Source: Paenibacillus profundus (GTDB lineage: Bacteria; Bacillota; Bacilli; Paenibacillales; Paenibacillaceae). From it: a stretch of 64,000 nucleotides of DNA. Where the stretch lies: the NCBI RefSeq assembly GCF_021369635.1, contig NZ_JAJNBZ010000025.1:1-64000 (forward strand), written 5' to 3'. Both the position numbers and the translations under genes were made by a program. Positions 10,630 through 19,680 of the stretch are shown here, piece by piece. The notes beneath the pieces were generated by a model. The model saw only the letters and a program-made list of their open reading frames with translations, did not search any database and had not been told where the DNA came from. The first letter of the stretch is position 1; each line of letters opens with the position of its first letter.

Positions 10630-13600
10630 ATGAAGAAGAAGCATACGCCATGGAAAGTCTTGCTCGCAACAACACTCCTCTGCAGCTCTTTGACTGCATT
10701 TGCTCCAAATGTTTTTGCCGAACAACCGTATTCGCCGTATTGGTTCCCCCAAGAACTGAAGCAATGGGAGCCTGGCGAAAACAAAGATGATATATTCAAC
10801 AAATCAAGCATTCCGCTCGCAGATCGCTTTAAAGGCAAGCCCGTCAATGGAACGGCGTCGCCGGACCGCAGCGTCACTCATTTGGCTAGTATGCAAGCGC
10901 ATACAATCGGGTTCCCTTCCCAAGGCTCAGATGACTTTCACGCGTACGCATTCGGGTATTGGCAGTACATTGATCAGTACGTTGCATGGGGCGGTTCTGC
11001 CAAGCAAGGTATTATTGTAGCACCAAGCGCCGACATCATCGATGCCGCGCATAAGAACGGCGTTCCGGTGCTCGGCACCATATTCTTCCCGCCGAACGCT
11101 TACGGCGGCGATATCGAGTGGCTGCGTGAAGTCGTTCAAGAAGAGAATGGCCGCTTTCCGATTGCTGACAAATTAATTCAAGCCGCTGAATATTACGGAT
11201 TTGACGGATGGTTCATCAATCAAGAGACACATGATGGCACCGAGGAAGATGCCGCTAAAGTCCAGAAATTCATGAAATATTTCCAAGAACATAAACCTGC
11301 GAACATGAAGCTGCTCTGGTACGATTCGATGGTCAAAGACGGTAATGTCAGTTGGCAGGATGCTCTGAACGAGAAGAACGAATCGTTCTTGCAGGACGGC
11401 AGCCAACGCGTGTCCGACAACATGTTCGTCAACTTCAACTGGTTCAAGAAAGGCACTGTCGCCAGCTCCATTGACAAAGCCCAGCAATTGGGTCGCCAGC
11501 CTCAAGACCTGCTGTTCGGCATCGACGAGCAAGCAAGCGGCTTCAACCCGAACTGGAACAAGCTGTTCGAACAGAGCAAGGACGCATCTGTGGGCTTGTA
11601 CCGTCAAGACTGGACGACGTTCCATAACTCGGAGGATTCGGAAGATTTCTATAACAAAGAGAGAATGTATTGGGTTGGCTTGAACGGCACGCCAGAACGT
11701 CCGGTCAAGGACGGCAAGGATTGGAAAGGCGTCTCTAATTACATAGCGGAAAAATCCGTCGTCAACGACATGCCATTCGTGACGCACTTCAACACGGGTC
11801 ATGGCAAGCAGTTCATTGTTCAAGGCGACGTCGTGTCCAACAAGACATGGAACAACTTGAGTCTGCAGGACATTATGCCGACATGGCGCTGGATTACGAA
11901 GAGCGACGGCGACCCGCTGAAAGCGGGCTTCGACTTTGACCGCGCATATTACGGAGGAAGCTCATTGAAGCTTGAAGGACATCTGTCGCCACAGAACAGC
12001 ACGACTGCGAAGCTGTACGCTGCAGACTTGACGGTAAGTGAGCCTACTGTCGTATCCGCAACCTATTTTTCAAATGCGAGCAATTTCGACGTGAAGCTTG
12101 GACTCACCTTCAAAGATCAACTGAATGATGTCGTCCTTGTCGATCCGGAAGGCATTGCAGATAGTGCACTAGCCGTTCAGCGGACTGTTACGGCTGCGAC
12201 TTATCGCCAAGTTTCTGATCTAGCTGCCAGACACGCTGCGGACACGTTAACAGCGACAACACCAGCAACTGATCCGGAACACACTGCTTCCGTAACGGAC
12301 AGCGTGTACAAGCCAGGACAATGGAATACGATGAAGTTCTCATTGAAACCTTTTGCAGGGCGTGAAATTTCCGAGGTGTCCCTATATGTAGGCAGCAAGC
12401 AGGACATTGCTGATTTCTCCGTCAACATTGGTGAATTGTCCGTGTATAACGAATCGAAGCAAGCTGTTCTTCCGGGTGTGACGAACTTATCCGTTATCGA
12501 CAACGAAGTGAAGGAAGGCATTTATAGCGATATTCGCTTATCTTGGGACAAATTGTCCGGTGATGTGCACCACTACGAAGTGTACCGGGTGAATCAGGAC
12601 GGTTCGAAGGCGTTCTTAGGCGCGACGCCGAATTCAGCATACTACGTATCGAACATTCGCCGCGAAGGCAAAGAATCGCATTCAACGCTCCAAGTCGTTG
12701 CAGTTAGCCCGCAATTCACACGTGGCGAGTCAACTCGAATCAACATGGAATGGCCGGCTTATCCGAAGCCTAGTGCTGACTTCACGGCAGAGCATGTCAT
12801 TGTAGAGCCAGGCGAAGCTGTGAAGTTCATCGATAAGTCTTCCGAAGTAACGGAAGTTCGCAGTTGGGAATTTCCAGGCGGTACACCTTCGTCCAGCACG
12901 GATGCGAACCCTGTGGTTGTGTATGACAAGGAAGGAACATATCCAGTTATCTTGACCGTCAAAAATAGCGAGGGCGAAGACGTGAAGCGACAAGAGCAAT
13001 TCATCCGCGTCACTCGAGATGAAGTTGCGCTGGCTCGCAACTTGGCGCTCGGCAAGGAGGTTACCGCAAGCAGCTTCGTCAGTGACGGTGAAGCGCCGAA
13101 ATTCGCTGTGGACGGCAAAGTGACAGACAACAGTAAATGGTGTGCCGTATATACGACGAAGGACAAGTTCCCTCACTGGATGACCGTGGATTTGGGCAAA
13201 GATGCGAAGCTGAGCAAATTTGTCATTCATCACGCAGAAAGCGGCGGTGAGGGTCCATCCTTGAATACACGAGGATTCAAGATTCAACTCAGCAATGATG
13301 GGGAGAATTGGACGGATGCGGTCACGGTGACGGATAACAGCTCGGCTGTATCCACACATCAGATTCCGCTGACAAATGCGCGTTACGTAAAGCTGATTAC
13401 GACGCAACCGTCTCAAACCAGGGCAGACGTTGCTGCGCGCATTTATGAATTCGAAGCTCATGGCGTCTATGCGAAGACAACAGACGGCGATGGCAACTTG
13501 GGCGACAACGGTTCAAGCGATAATGGAAATAGCAGCAACAACGGTTCAAGCGACAACGGAGACAGCAGCAACAGCAGCTATGACAGCACATCGTCTACGA

Positions 13601-14232
13601 CCGTTACACCGACACCGGATACGACAACTGACAAATCCGGTGACAAACCCGGAGACAATACAACAGGCGATAAAGGTACAAATGATACAAAGCAGCCTGT
13701 TACATTTACTGATTTGAACGGACACTGGGCACAGGACGCGATTCAACGTCTGGCTAAAGAGCAGGTTATCACTGCTTATCCAGATGGCACGTTCAAGCCG
13801 CAGCGAAGCATGACGCGTGCGGAAGCGGCAGCCATGTTCGCGCGCGCGATGCAATTGAACCCGGGCCAAGCAAGCTCTATCCAATTCGCCGATGTGGATG
13901 ACAATTATTGGGCAAAAGGGTTCATCGAAGCCGCAGCGCAGCAAGGCATCATCGTGGGCAATGATGCGAAGCAGTTCAAACCGAACGATTCGATTACACG
14001 CGAAGAACTGTCCGTGATGATCGTTCGCGCACTGAAGCTGACCGACGGCGCGCAAGCATTAACGTTCACAGACCGTGATGCCGTAGCACCGTGGGCACAC
14101 GAAGCAGTGAAGATCGCAGCAGGCCATAATCTCGTGAAGGGTTATCCGGACGGAACCTTCCAACCGAAGCAATCCGTCAGCCGGGCTGAAGCGGCCCTTG
14201 TGATGAACCGTGTTATGGACAAGCTTCAATAG
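10630..14232 (+). CDS. SLH-anchored endo-beta-N-acetylglucosaminidase (GH85) with PKD and CBM32-like domains
   Basis: This secreted enzyme probably cleaves the chitobiose core of N-glycans. The signal peptide ends after Ala30. A GH85 catalytic domain spans about residues 40-400. Its motif GFDGWFINQET places Asn197 and Glu199 where GH85 enzymes have their substrate-assisted Asn/Glu pair. A beta-sandwich and a fibronectin-like region follow (about 400-710), then a PKD domain (714-796, WEFPGG and YDKEGTYPVILTV) and an F5/8 type C (CBM32-like) sugar-binding domain (about 804-945). A Ser/Asn/Gly/Thr linker leads to three SLH motifs (about 1025-1200) that tie the protein to wall polymers in the S-layer. 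It is flanked by its own terminator. The family acts on high-mannose glycans; the exact substrate here is not shown. Confidence 0.9.
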   Translation: MKKKHTPWKVLLATTLLCSSLTAFAPNVFAEQPYSPYWFPQELKQWEPGENKDDIFNKSSIPLADRFKGKPVNGTASPDRSVTHLASMQAHTIGFPSQGSDDFHAYAFGYWQYIDQYVAWGGSAKQGIIVAPSADIIDAAHKNGVPVLGTIFFPPNAYGGDIEWLREVVQEENGRFPIADKLIQAAEYYGFDGWFINQETHDGTEEDAAKVQKFMKYFQEHKPANMKLLWYDSMVKDGNVSWQDALNEKNESFLQDGSQRVSDNMFVNFNWFKKGTVASSIDKAQQLGRQPQDLLFGIDEQASGFNPNWNKLFEQSKDASVGLYRQDWTTFHNSEDSEDFYNKERMYWVGLNGTPERPVKDGKDWKGVSNYIAEKSVVNDMPFVTHFNTGHGKQFIVQGDVVSNKTWNNLSLQDIMPTWRWITKSDGDPLKAGFDFDRAYYGGSSLKLEGHLSPQNSTTAKLYAADLTVSEPTVVSATYFSNASNFDVKLGLTFKDQLNDVVLVDPEGIADSALAVQRTVTAATYRQVSDLAARHAADTLTATTPATDPEHTASVTDSVYKPGQWNTMKFSLKPFAGREISEVSLYVGSKQDIADFSVNIGELSVYNESKQAVLPGVTNLSVIDNEVKEGIYSDIRLSWDKLSGDVHHYEVYRVNQDGSKAFLGATPNSAYYVSNIRREGKESHSTLQVVAVSPQFTRGESTRINMEWPAYPKPSADFTAEHVIVEPGEAVKFIDKSSEVTEVRSWEFPGGTPSSSTDANPVVVYDKEGTYPVILTVKNSEGEDVKRQEQFIRVTRDEVALARNLALGKEVTASSFVSDGEAPKFAVDGKVTDNSKWCAVYTTKDKFPHWMTVDLGKDAKLSKFVIHHAESGGEGPSLNTRGFKIQLSNDGENWTDAVTVTDNSSAVSTHQIPLTNARYVKLITTQPSQTRADVAARIYEFEAHGVYAKTTDGDGNLGDNGSSDNGNSSNNGSSDNGDSSNSSYDSTSSTTVTPTPDTTTDKSGDKPGDNTTGDKGTNDTKQPVTFTDLNGHWAQDAIQRLAKEQVITAYPDGTFKPQRSMTRAEAAAMFARAMQLNPGQASSIQFADVDDNYWAKGFIEAAAQQGIIVGNDAKQFKPNDSITREELSVMIVRALKLTDGAQALTFTDRDAVAPWAHEAVKIAAGHNLVKGYPDGTFQPKQSVSRAEAALVMNRVMDKLQ

Positions 14233-14248
14233 TGTATCTCGCCATATA

Positions 14249-14293
14249 AGCCGCCTCCTGGGTCATCTACTGACTCGGGGGCGACTTTTTTTA
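14249..14293 (+). terminator. Terminator after the GH85 gene
   Basis: An imperfect GC-rich stem (GCCGCCTCC...GGTCA with TGAC...GGGGGCGAC) is followed by seven T residues. Confidence 0.75.
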
Positions 14294-14402
14294 TTATTCT
14301 AATCTGAATCTTAACCTTCGGCATACAGGAGCGGCAGTGAGGCAATGACATTTGACTCGGCTGTGTCGTAGATAAGATAGTGGATTCAGGAAGAGGGAGC
14401 GT

Positions 14403-14930
<528 letters not shown>

Positions 14931-15014
14931 CTAGAGGGTAGACGCCAAGGTGTGCAAAAGTCTAATCGTTATTCCCCGAACAAATATTCGTTGTTAACAC
15001 TCTGTGCACAAGTA

Positions 15015-15164
15015 TGTGGATAAGTATAAATTTACTCACACTATTATACACATATTATCCATAACTGTTCACATTATGTGAATAAGTTGTTGATAACTAT
15101 TTTTTGGCGCACAATCATACTCTGAACGCTACAATTATACTCTCTTCCAGCAGTATTATCCAAA
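15015..15164. promoter_or_regulatory. Cluster of DnaA-box-like 9-mers
   Basis: One perfect DnaA box (TTATCCACA, minus strand, 15015-15023) lies with four single-mismatch boxes in 82 bp: TTATACACA at 15044, TTATCCATA at 15055, TTATTCACA (minus) at 15077-15085 and TTATCAACA (minus) at 15088-15096. A sixth, TTATCCAAA, is at 15156. The surroundings are AT-rich. The cluster fills the gap between tadA and a histidine kinase gene and contains no gene of its own. It could titrate DnaA or let DnaA control the kinase. Confidence 0.6.
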
Positions 15165-15288
15165 AACGATAGACAAATCGCTGCAAATTAAGATATGATT
15201 CGTAGAGAAGCTACAAATAAATACAACATTTGTCAGGAATATTCGTCATTATGAACAGGCGATAAGATAGACCTGATAGAGGTGAAGC

Positions 15289-17622
15289 ATGCGACTTTCA
15301 ATCAAAGCCAAGTTATCCATCTCCATATCCATCATTGTACTCGTTGTTCTTCTGCTTCATATGGTCCTCACCTACAATGTCACCAAGGACAAGCTTATCG
15401 AAGAAATACAGCAGCGTATGAACGTAATTGCACAGCAAATCAATGTATCCGTTCAGCAATCTCGATTGACCGCCAAGTCATTTGAAGTACAGCTAGCAGA
15501 AAAGCTGCAAATGGCTTCCATGTATGCAGCGGGTAAACTCCCTCCCCGTATCGACCAAGTATCAAATGAGCAACTACAGTCGATCTGTAAAGACCTAGGC
15601 ATCTCCCATATGTCTTTGCTTCGTGCGGTGCCTGACAGCAGCGATATTATTATAGAGCGTTCTTCGGATCCGAGCGAAATCGGGATGTCCACAAAAAAAT
15701 GGGGATACTGGCATACAGCATTTCAACAGCTGCTTGAGGCGCAACAAGTGTCGATTGCAAAAGGGGAGAAGCTGAAGAATTTCTGGTCCGGTCCATTTGA
15801 TGTATCCACGTCCAACCCGAATCATATTGATAAATGGGGCTACTATTACGATGGCAAGCGGGATTATATCATTAATCCTTATATCCGCGATGATCGAGTG
15901 GATACGTTTCTTGAACTGACGAAGCCGGATAATCTAATCGAGCGGACAGTCAAGACCCAAGCGAGCGTCATTGAAATAGCTGCGCTCAACCCGGAGACAT
16001 TCGACAGACCGCCGAAATTGACCGTGCGTCACGACGGCATTCAATTTGTTCGTCAGCAGGACAGTGCAGTGCTATATGGGAGCTATAATCTAAAGCATGG
16101 CCATGACAAGCAGTATGTGGATGAAGCGCTGGAGCAAGCGAAGCCGTTGTTCTATGAAGGACAGTTCGGTAACAGGACTATCATTAAAGGGTTCATCCCG
16201 ATCCACGCTGAGAAGCCATATGTTTTGAATATTGCGATGGATTCCGATTCGCTCATGGCGACGCTGCATGATCAATTGATGCGGAATATCGCGATAGGCG
16301 TCGTACTGTTGGAGATCGTTCTCATTAGCAGTTATATATTGTCTGGGATGCTGATTCGCCCGATTCAATCAATATTAAATAAAGTAAACATGATATCGGT
16401 CGGTCATTTTCATACGAAATTGAACATTGAGCGCAAGGACGAGCTCGGACTTCTTGCACAGCGGATTAACTCGATGGCACGTAATCTGGATATGTCCACC
16501 GAACGGCTGCGGACATTGTATGAGGAGAACCGGGCGATGAAGGAGCATCTGGAGTCGTTCATCAACCAATCGAAAGATGCGATTCATGTGACGAACTTGC
16601 ATGGACAAATCGAACGTGTCAATCAAGCGTTTGTCGATATGTACGGTTGGACGACAGACGAGGTAATCGGCAGTTCGCTGCCTAATATACCTGAGCACTT
16701 GCGAGACGAAGAACGCAAGATCGAAGAGTCGCTGCAGGCGGGCGATCCCGTAAGTATCAGAGAGACGACGCGGCTTACGAAGGATGGGCACCTGCTCGAT
16801 GTGAGTGTCAGCACGTCGCCAATTTATGACGAAGCGGGTGAATGCATCGCTTGGGCGAGCATTACACGGGATATGACGAACCGTAAGCGGATGGAAGAGC
16901 TGCTCAGACGCTCCGAGAAGCTGACGACAGTCGGGCAATTGGCAGCGGGCGTCGCGCACGAAATCCGCAACCCGTTGACGACGCTGCGCGGATTTTTACA
17001 GCTGCAGCAGCAGACGAAGCGGATGAACGACGGGCACGTGGATATGATGCTGTCGGAATTGGACCGGATTAATCTCATCGTCAGTGAATTTCTCATTTTA
17101 GCGAAGCCGCAAGCAGTAAGCTTCCAGGCGAAGGATGTTCGTATCATATTGCAGGAGGTTCTTTCTCTATTAGACAGTCAAGCGCACTTGTATAACATTG
17201 AATTCGTGAAGCATTTCGATCAGGAAATTCCGTTGGTTAATTGTGAAGAGAATCAGCTTAAGCAGGTGTTCATCAACATTATTAAGAACGGAATGGAGGC
17301 AACGCCGAGCGAAGGGGAGATCGAGCTGCGCGTGGAGGCTCGGGGAACCAATGAGGTGGTCATTATCATTAAAGATTATGGCATTGGCATACCAGCAGCT
17401 CACCTGGCTCGTCTGGGTGATCCGTTCTTTACCAACAAAGAACAGGGAACTGGTCTTGGCTTAATGGTCAGTCAACGCATCATTCATAATCATCGGGGAA
17501 CAATGGACATTACGAGCGAGCTGAATCAGGGGACAGAAGTAACGATTGCACTCCCGGCAGTGGAAGTTGTGGAAGATCAGAAGACGTCGTGCCCGCTTCT
17601 ACGAAGTGGAGCTCCAATGTAA
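15289..17622 (+). CDS. Sporulation-type sensor histidine kinase (HAMP-PAS-HisKA-HATPase)
   Basis: This 777-residue membrane kinase has one transmembrane helix at about 9-28, a 300-residue extracellular sensor with Cache-like strands, and a second helix at about 333-355. HAMP (about 355-407), PAS (about 425-545), HisKA and HATPase domains follow. The phospho-acceptor is His557 in GVAHEIRNPLTTLRGF, a sequence typical of the kinases that feed the Spo0 phosphorelay. The ATP site has NIIKNGMEA and GTGLGL. No response regulator lies next to it, which also fits an orphan phosphorelay kinase. GAGGTGA precedes the ATG. The DnaA-box cluster lies directly upstream. The sporulation role is inferred from motif style and orphan status. 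Confidence 0.8.
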   Translation: MRLSIKAKLSISISIIVLVVLLLHMVLTYNVTKDKLIEEIQQRMNVIAQQINVSVQQSRLTAKSFEVQLAEKLQMASMYAAGKLPPRIDQVSNEQLQSICKDLGISHMSLLRAVPDSSDIIIERSSDPSEIGMSTKKWGYWHTAFQQLLEAQQVSIAKGEKLKNFWSGPFDVSTSNPNHIDKWGYYYDGKRDYIINPYIRDDRVDTFLELTKPDNLIERTVKTQASVIEIAALNPETFDRPPKLTVRHDGIQFVRQQDSAVLYGSYNLKHGHDKQYVDEALEQAKPLFYEGQFGNRTIIKGFIPIHAEKPYVLNIAMDSDSLMATLHDQLMRNIAIGVVLLEIVLISSYILSGMLIRPIQSILNKVNMISVGHFHTKLNIERKDELGLLAQRINSMARNLDMSTERLRTLYEENRAMKEHLESFINQSKDAIHVTNLHGQIERVNQAFVDMYGWTTDEVIGSSLPNIPEHLRDEERKIEESLQAGDPVSIRETTRLTKDGHLLDVSVSTSPIYDEAGECIAWASITRDMTNRKRMEELLRRSEKLTTVGQLAAGVAHEIRNPLTTLRGFLQLQQQTKRMNDGHVDMMLSELDRINLIVSEFLILAKPQAVSFQAKDVRIILQEVLSLLDSQAHLYNIEFVKHFDQEIPLVNCEENQLKQVFINIIKNGMEATPSEGEIELRVEARGTNEVVIIIKDYGIGIPAAHLARLGDPFFTNKEQGTGLGLMVSQRIIHNHRGTMDITSELNQGTEVTIALPAVEVVEDQKTSCPLLRSGAPM

Positions 17623-17630
17623 ACAAATAC

Positions 17631-17685
17631 AGGGTGCCCTGCCGTACACGATAATGATTTTATCGCATACGTGCAGGGCACCCTT
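17631..17685. terminator. Bidirectional hairpin between the kinase gene and motB
   Basis: The perfect 12-bp arms AGGGTGCCCTGC / GCAGGGCACCCT enclose a loop that can itself pair. It lies between convergent genes, and there is little T run on either side. Confidence 0.65.
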
Positions 17686-17711
17686 ATATGGAAATGCATG
17701 CATACATTGAG

Positions 17712-18548
17712 TTAGTTTCCGGCCGATTCGTTTTCGGAACCAGTGCCGCTTTCGCCGCTTACTCCGGGAGCCTGCTTGTCCGTAAATTTACGCAGTACAG
17801 ATACCTCGACGCGGCGGTTCTTCGCCTTGCCTTCTTCCGTGGCATTGTCTGCAACCGGATGATATTCGCCCATCCCCACGGCCTTGAACAGCTTAGGGTC
17901 CATACCCGAACGCTCCAGAACGACCTTCATAAAGCTGAGTGCCCGCGCCGAGCTCAAATCCCAGTTGGATTCAAAGCGGCTGTTGCGTATGGGCCGATTG
18001 TCGGTATGACCGCTAATCACTACCTCATACCCTTGATACTTTTTCAGCATATCCCCAATGGTGAGAGCCAGCTGCTTCGAGTCCTTCTTCAGGCTCGCCT
18101 TGCCTGAATCATAGAGCGCGCTGTCTTTAATCGTAATCTTCAGCTCCGAATGATTCAGCTTCGTGTTGAGTTGGTCGGACAGCCCTTTGCTGGCAATATA
18201 ATTGTTCAATTGGCTTTGCAGCTGTTCAAGCTGTTCCTGCTCATGCTTCGCCTGAAGCATATATTGCTCCTGCTCACGATTGCGGGATTTGGACGAGTTA
18301 GGTTCGAATTCGCCCGATCTGGAGCTGTTCGACCGTATGACCGCCGCTTCATCCAATATACCTACGCCGCCAGTGTTGAAGGCGACATTGAATGCCTGGC
18401 TCATCTGTTCGAATTTCTTCGCATCTACCGCGCTCATACCGTATAACACGATAAATAGGGCAAGCAGCAGTGTTAAAATGTCGGCATAGGGTATAAGCCA
18501 AGATTCGTCGACATGCTCTTCGTGAGGATGGCTGCGCTTCTTACTCAT
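17712..18548 (-). CDS. motB: Flagellar motor stator protein MotB
   Basis: MotB forms the stator ion channel with MotA and grips peptidoglycan. The single helix begins SWLIPYADILTLLLALF, with the ion-binding Asp23. A Glu/Gln-rich linker (about 85-120) leads to an OmpA-like peptidoglycan-binding domain (about 130-255) with SGHTDNRPI and the NRRVEV motif. The 278-residue length is normal. The start codon overlaps the end of motA by eight bases, so translation is coupled. The tail after residue 255 is Gly/Ser/Glu-rich and unstructured. Confidence 0.95.
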   Translation of the reverse strand: MSKKRSHPHEEHVDESWLIPYADILTLLLALFIVLYGMSAVDAKKFEQMSQAFNVAFNTGGVGILDEAAVIRSNSSRSGEFEPNSSKSRNREQEQYMLQAKHEQEQLEQLQSQLNNYIASKGLSDQLNTKLNHSELKITIKDSALYDSGKASLKKDSKQLALTIGDMLKKYQGYEVVISGHTDNRPIRNSRFESNWDLSSARALSFMKVVLERSGMDPKLFKAVGMGEYHPVADNATEEGKAKNRRVEVSVLRKFTDKQAPGVSGESGTGSENESAGN

Positions 18549-19332
18549 TGCGAGCCGCCTCCTTTAACCCCATTTCAGCACGTTCCTTCGGAGTCAAGAA
18601 GACAGACAGCTTCTGGTTAATGGCAATGGTCGATACTCCCGATTGAATCGACAACAATCCTTCTACCATCATGAGACGAATCTCGATTTCACCATGTGAC
18701 AGGCGCTTCAGCTTATTAGCAATCGGGTGCCACAGCACATAACCGGTGAATATCCCCATCAGCGTTGCTACGAAAGCCGCTGCGATAGCCTTGGCCAGAT
18801 GCTCCATCTCGGACATATCCGCCAGAGCGGCGATCAGCCCGATAACGGCGCCCAATACCCCCAGCGTCGGCGCATACGTTCCGGCTTGGGAGAAGATTAA
18901 TGCTCCCGCACGGTGACGTTCTTCCGTCTCGTGGATATCTTCCATCAACACATCCCGAACGAACTCCTGATCGTTACCGTCAATAATCATTCGCATTCCG
19001 TTGCGAAGAAATTCATCGGGAATATCGTCAATATGCGACTCCAGTGCCAGCAAGCCTTCGCGGCGGGTAATGCTGGCCCATTCCATAAACATTTGAATCA
19101 GTTGAACTCGGTCGACGAGCTGCTGTTTTTTAAATGTCAGGCCAATGAGCTTCGGAAATTTCTTCAACTCTTTCATCGGGAAAGCAATGAAGAGCGAAGC
19201 CGCTGTACCGACAAAAATAATCATAATAGCGGCGGGATTCATCAGGTTTGATAAAGGAGCCCCTTTGAAATACATACCGACCGTAATGGAGACGATACCG
19301 AGAATAAGACCAACAATAGTAGATAGTTCCAT
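18541..19332 (-). CDS. motA: Flagellar motor stator protein MotA
   Basis: MotA is the four-helix stator subunit that converts ion flow into rotor torque. Helices are seen at about residues 3-20, 33-52, 150-170 and 183-203. The cytoplasmic loop between helices 2 and 3 holds the charged residues that contact FliG. The conserved GTYAPTLGVLGAVIGL and GYVLWHPIANKL segments are present. The 263-residue length is typical. It is the first gene of the motAB operon, about 100 nt after a sigma-D promoter. Confidence 0.95.
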   Translation of the reverse strand: MELSTIVGLILGIVSITVGMYFKGAPLSNLMNPAAIMIIFVGTAASLFIAFPMKELKKFPKLIGLTFKKQQLVDRVQLIQMFMEWASITRREGLLALESHIDDIPDEFLRNGMRMIIDGNDQEFVRDVLMEDIHETEERHRAGALIFSQAGTYAPTLGVLGAVIGLIAALADMSEMEHLAKAIAAAFVATLMGIFTGYVLWHPIANKLKRLSHGEIEIRLMMVEGLLSIQSGVSTIAINQKLSVFLTPKERAEMGLKEAARNE

Positions 19333-19432
19333 GTTTCCCTACACACCTCATCCATGAGTATAATGTGCTTCCTGCGTCCCGCATTCGACAGCGTTCAACG
19401 GAATGCGCGAAAAAAATGATGCAATACACTTT

Positions 19433-19460
19433 TTATCGGCAAAAGAGGCTCAATATTTTA
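19433..19460 (-). promoter_or_regulatory. Sigma-D (flagellar) promoter of motAB
   Basis: On the minus strand TAAA (19460-19457) is followed after 16 bp by GCCGATAA (19440-19433). This is the full sigma-D/sigma-28 consensus -10 element with a matching -35. The predicted start site lies about 95 nt upstream of motA. Confidence 0.85.
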
Positions 19461-19577
19461 ATACAAAACCACTTATAAGTTTCACGGAGGTCAATCCATT
19501 AATGAAAAACCCGCTGCGACATGAGGAATGACATGGGATAGGCCACTTTAACCATATCTCGTTCAGGAAATTTTTGA

Positions 19578-19607
19578 TTGACATTTATTGAGCGAGAGCC
19601 ATACAAT
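19578..19607 (+). promoter_or_regulatory. Candidate promoter of the amine oxidase / sulfonate transporter operon
   Basis: A perfect TTGACA (19578-19583) lies 18 bp before TACAAT (19602-19607), about 75 nt upstream of the first gene. The rest of the 348-bp gap between motA and this operon shows no SAM (S-box) riboswitch. Confidence 0.6.
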
Positions 19608-19680
19608 AGCAGTTAAATACTTAGTAAATCGATCGGAATATATGTATATTGGAGAGACGAAGCGAAAGAGGTGTTTATAC

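Noticed and set aside
12730..13461. 243-codon minus-strand open frame inside the GH85 gene
   Set aside because: It mirrors the codon pattern of the real plus-strand gene and has Cys/Arg/His-rich, non-protein-like composition.
13397..13591. Repetitive stretch with Asn/Ser/Gly codons considered as a CRISPR or minisatellite
   Set aside because: It encodes the low-complexity linker before the SLH motifs; units are short, irregular and have no spacers.
19485..19531. Nine-codon leader peptide (MKNPLRHEE) with a GGAGGTC site before the sulfonate operon
   Set aside because: It lies upstream of the best promoter for the operon, has no cysteine or methionine run, and is followed by no attenuator.
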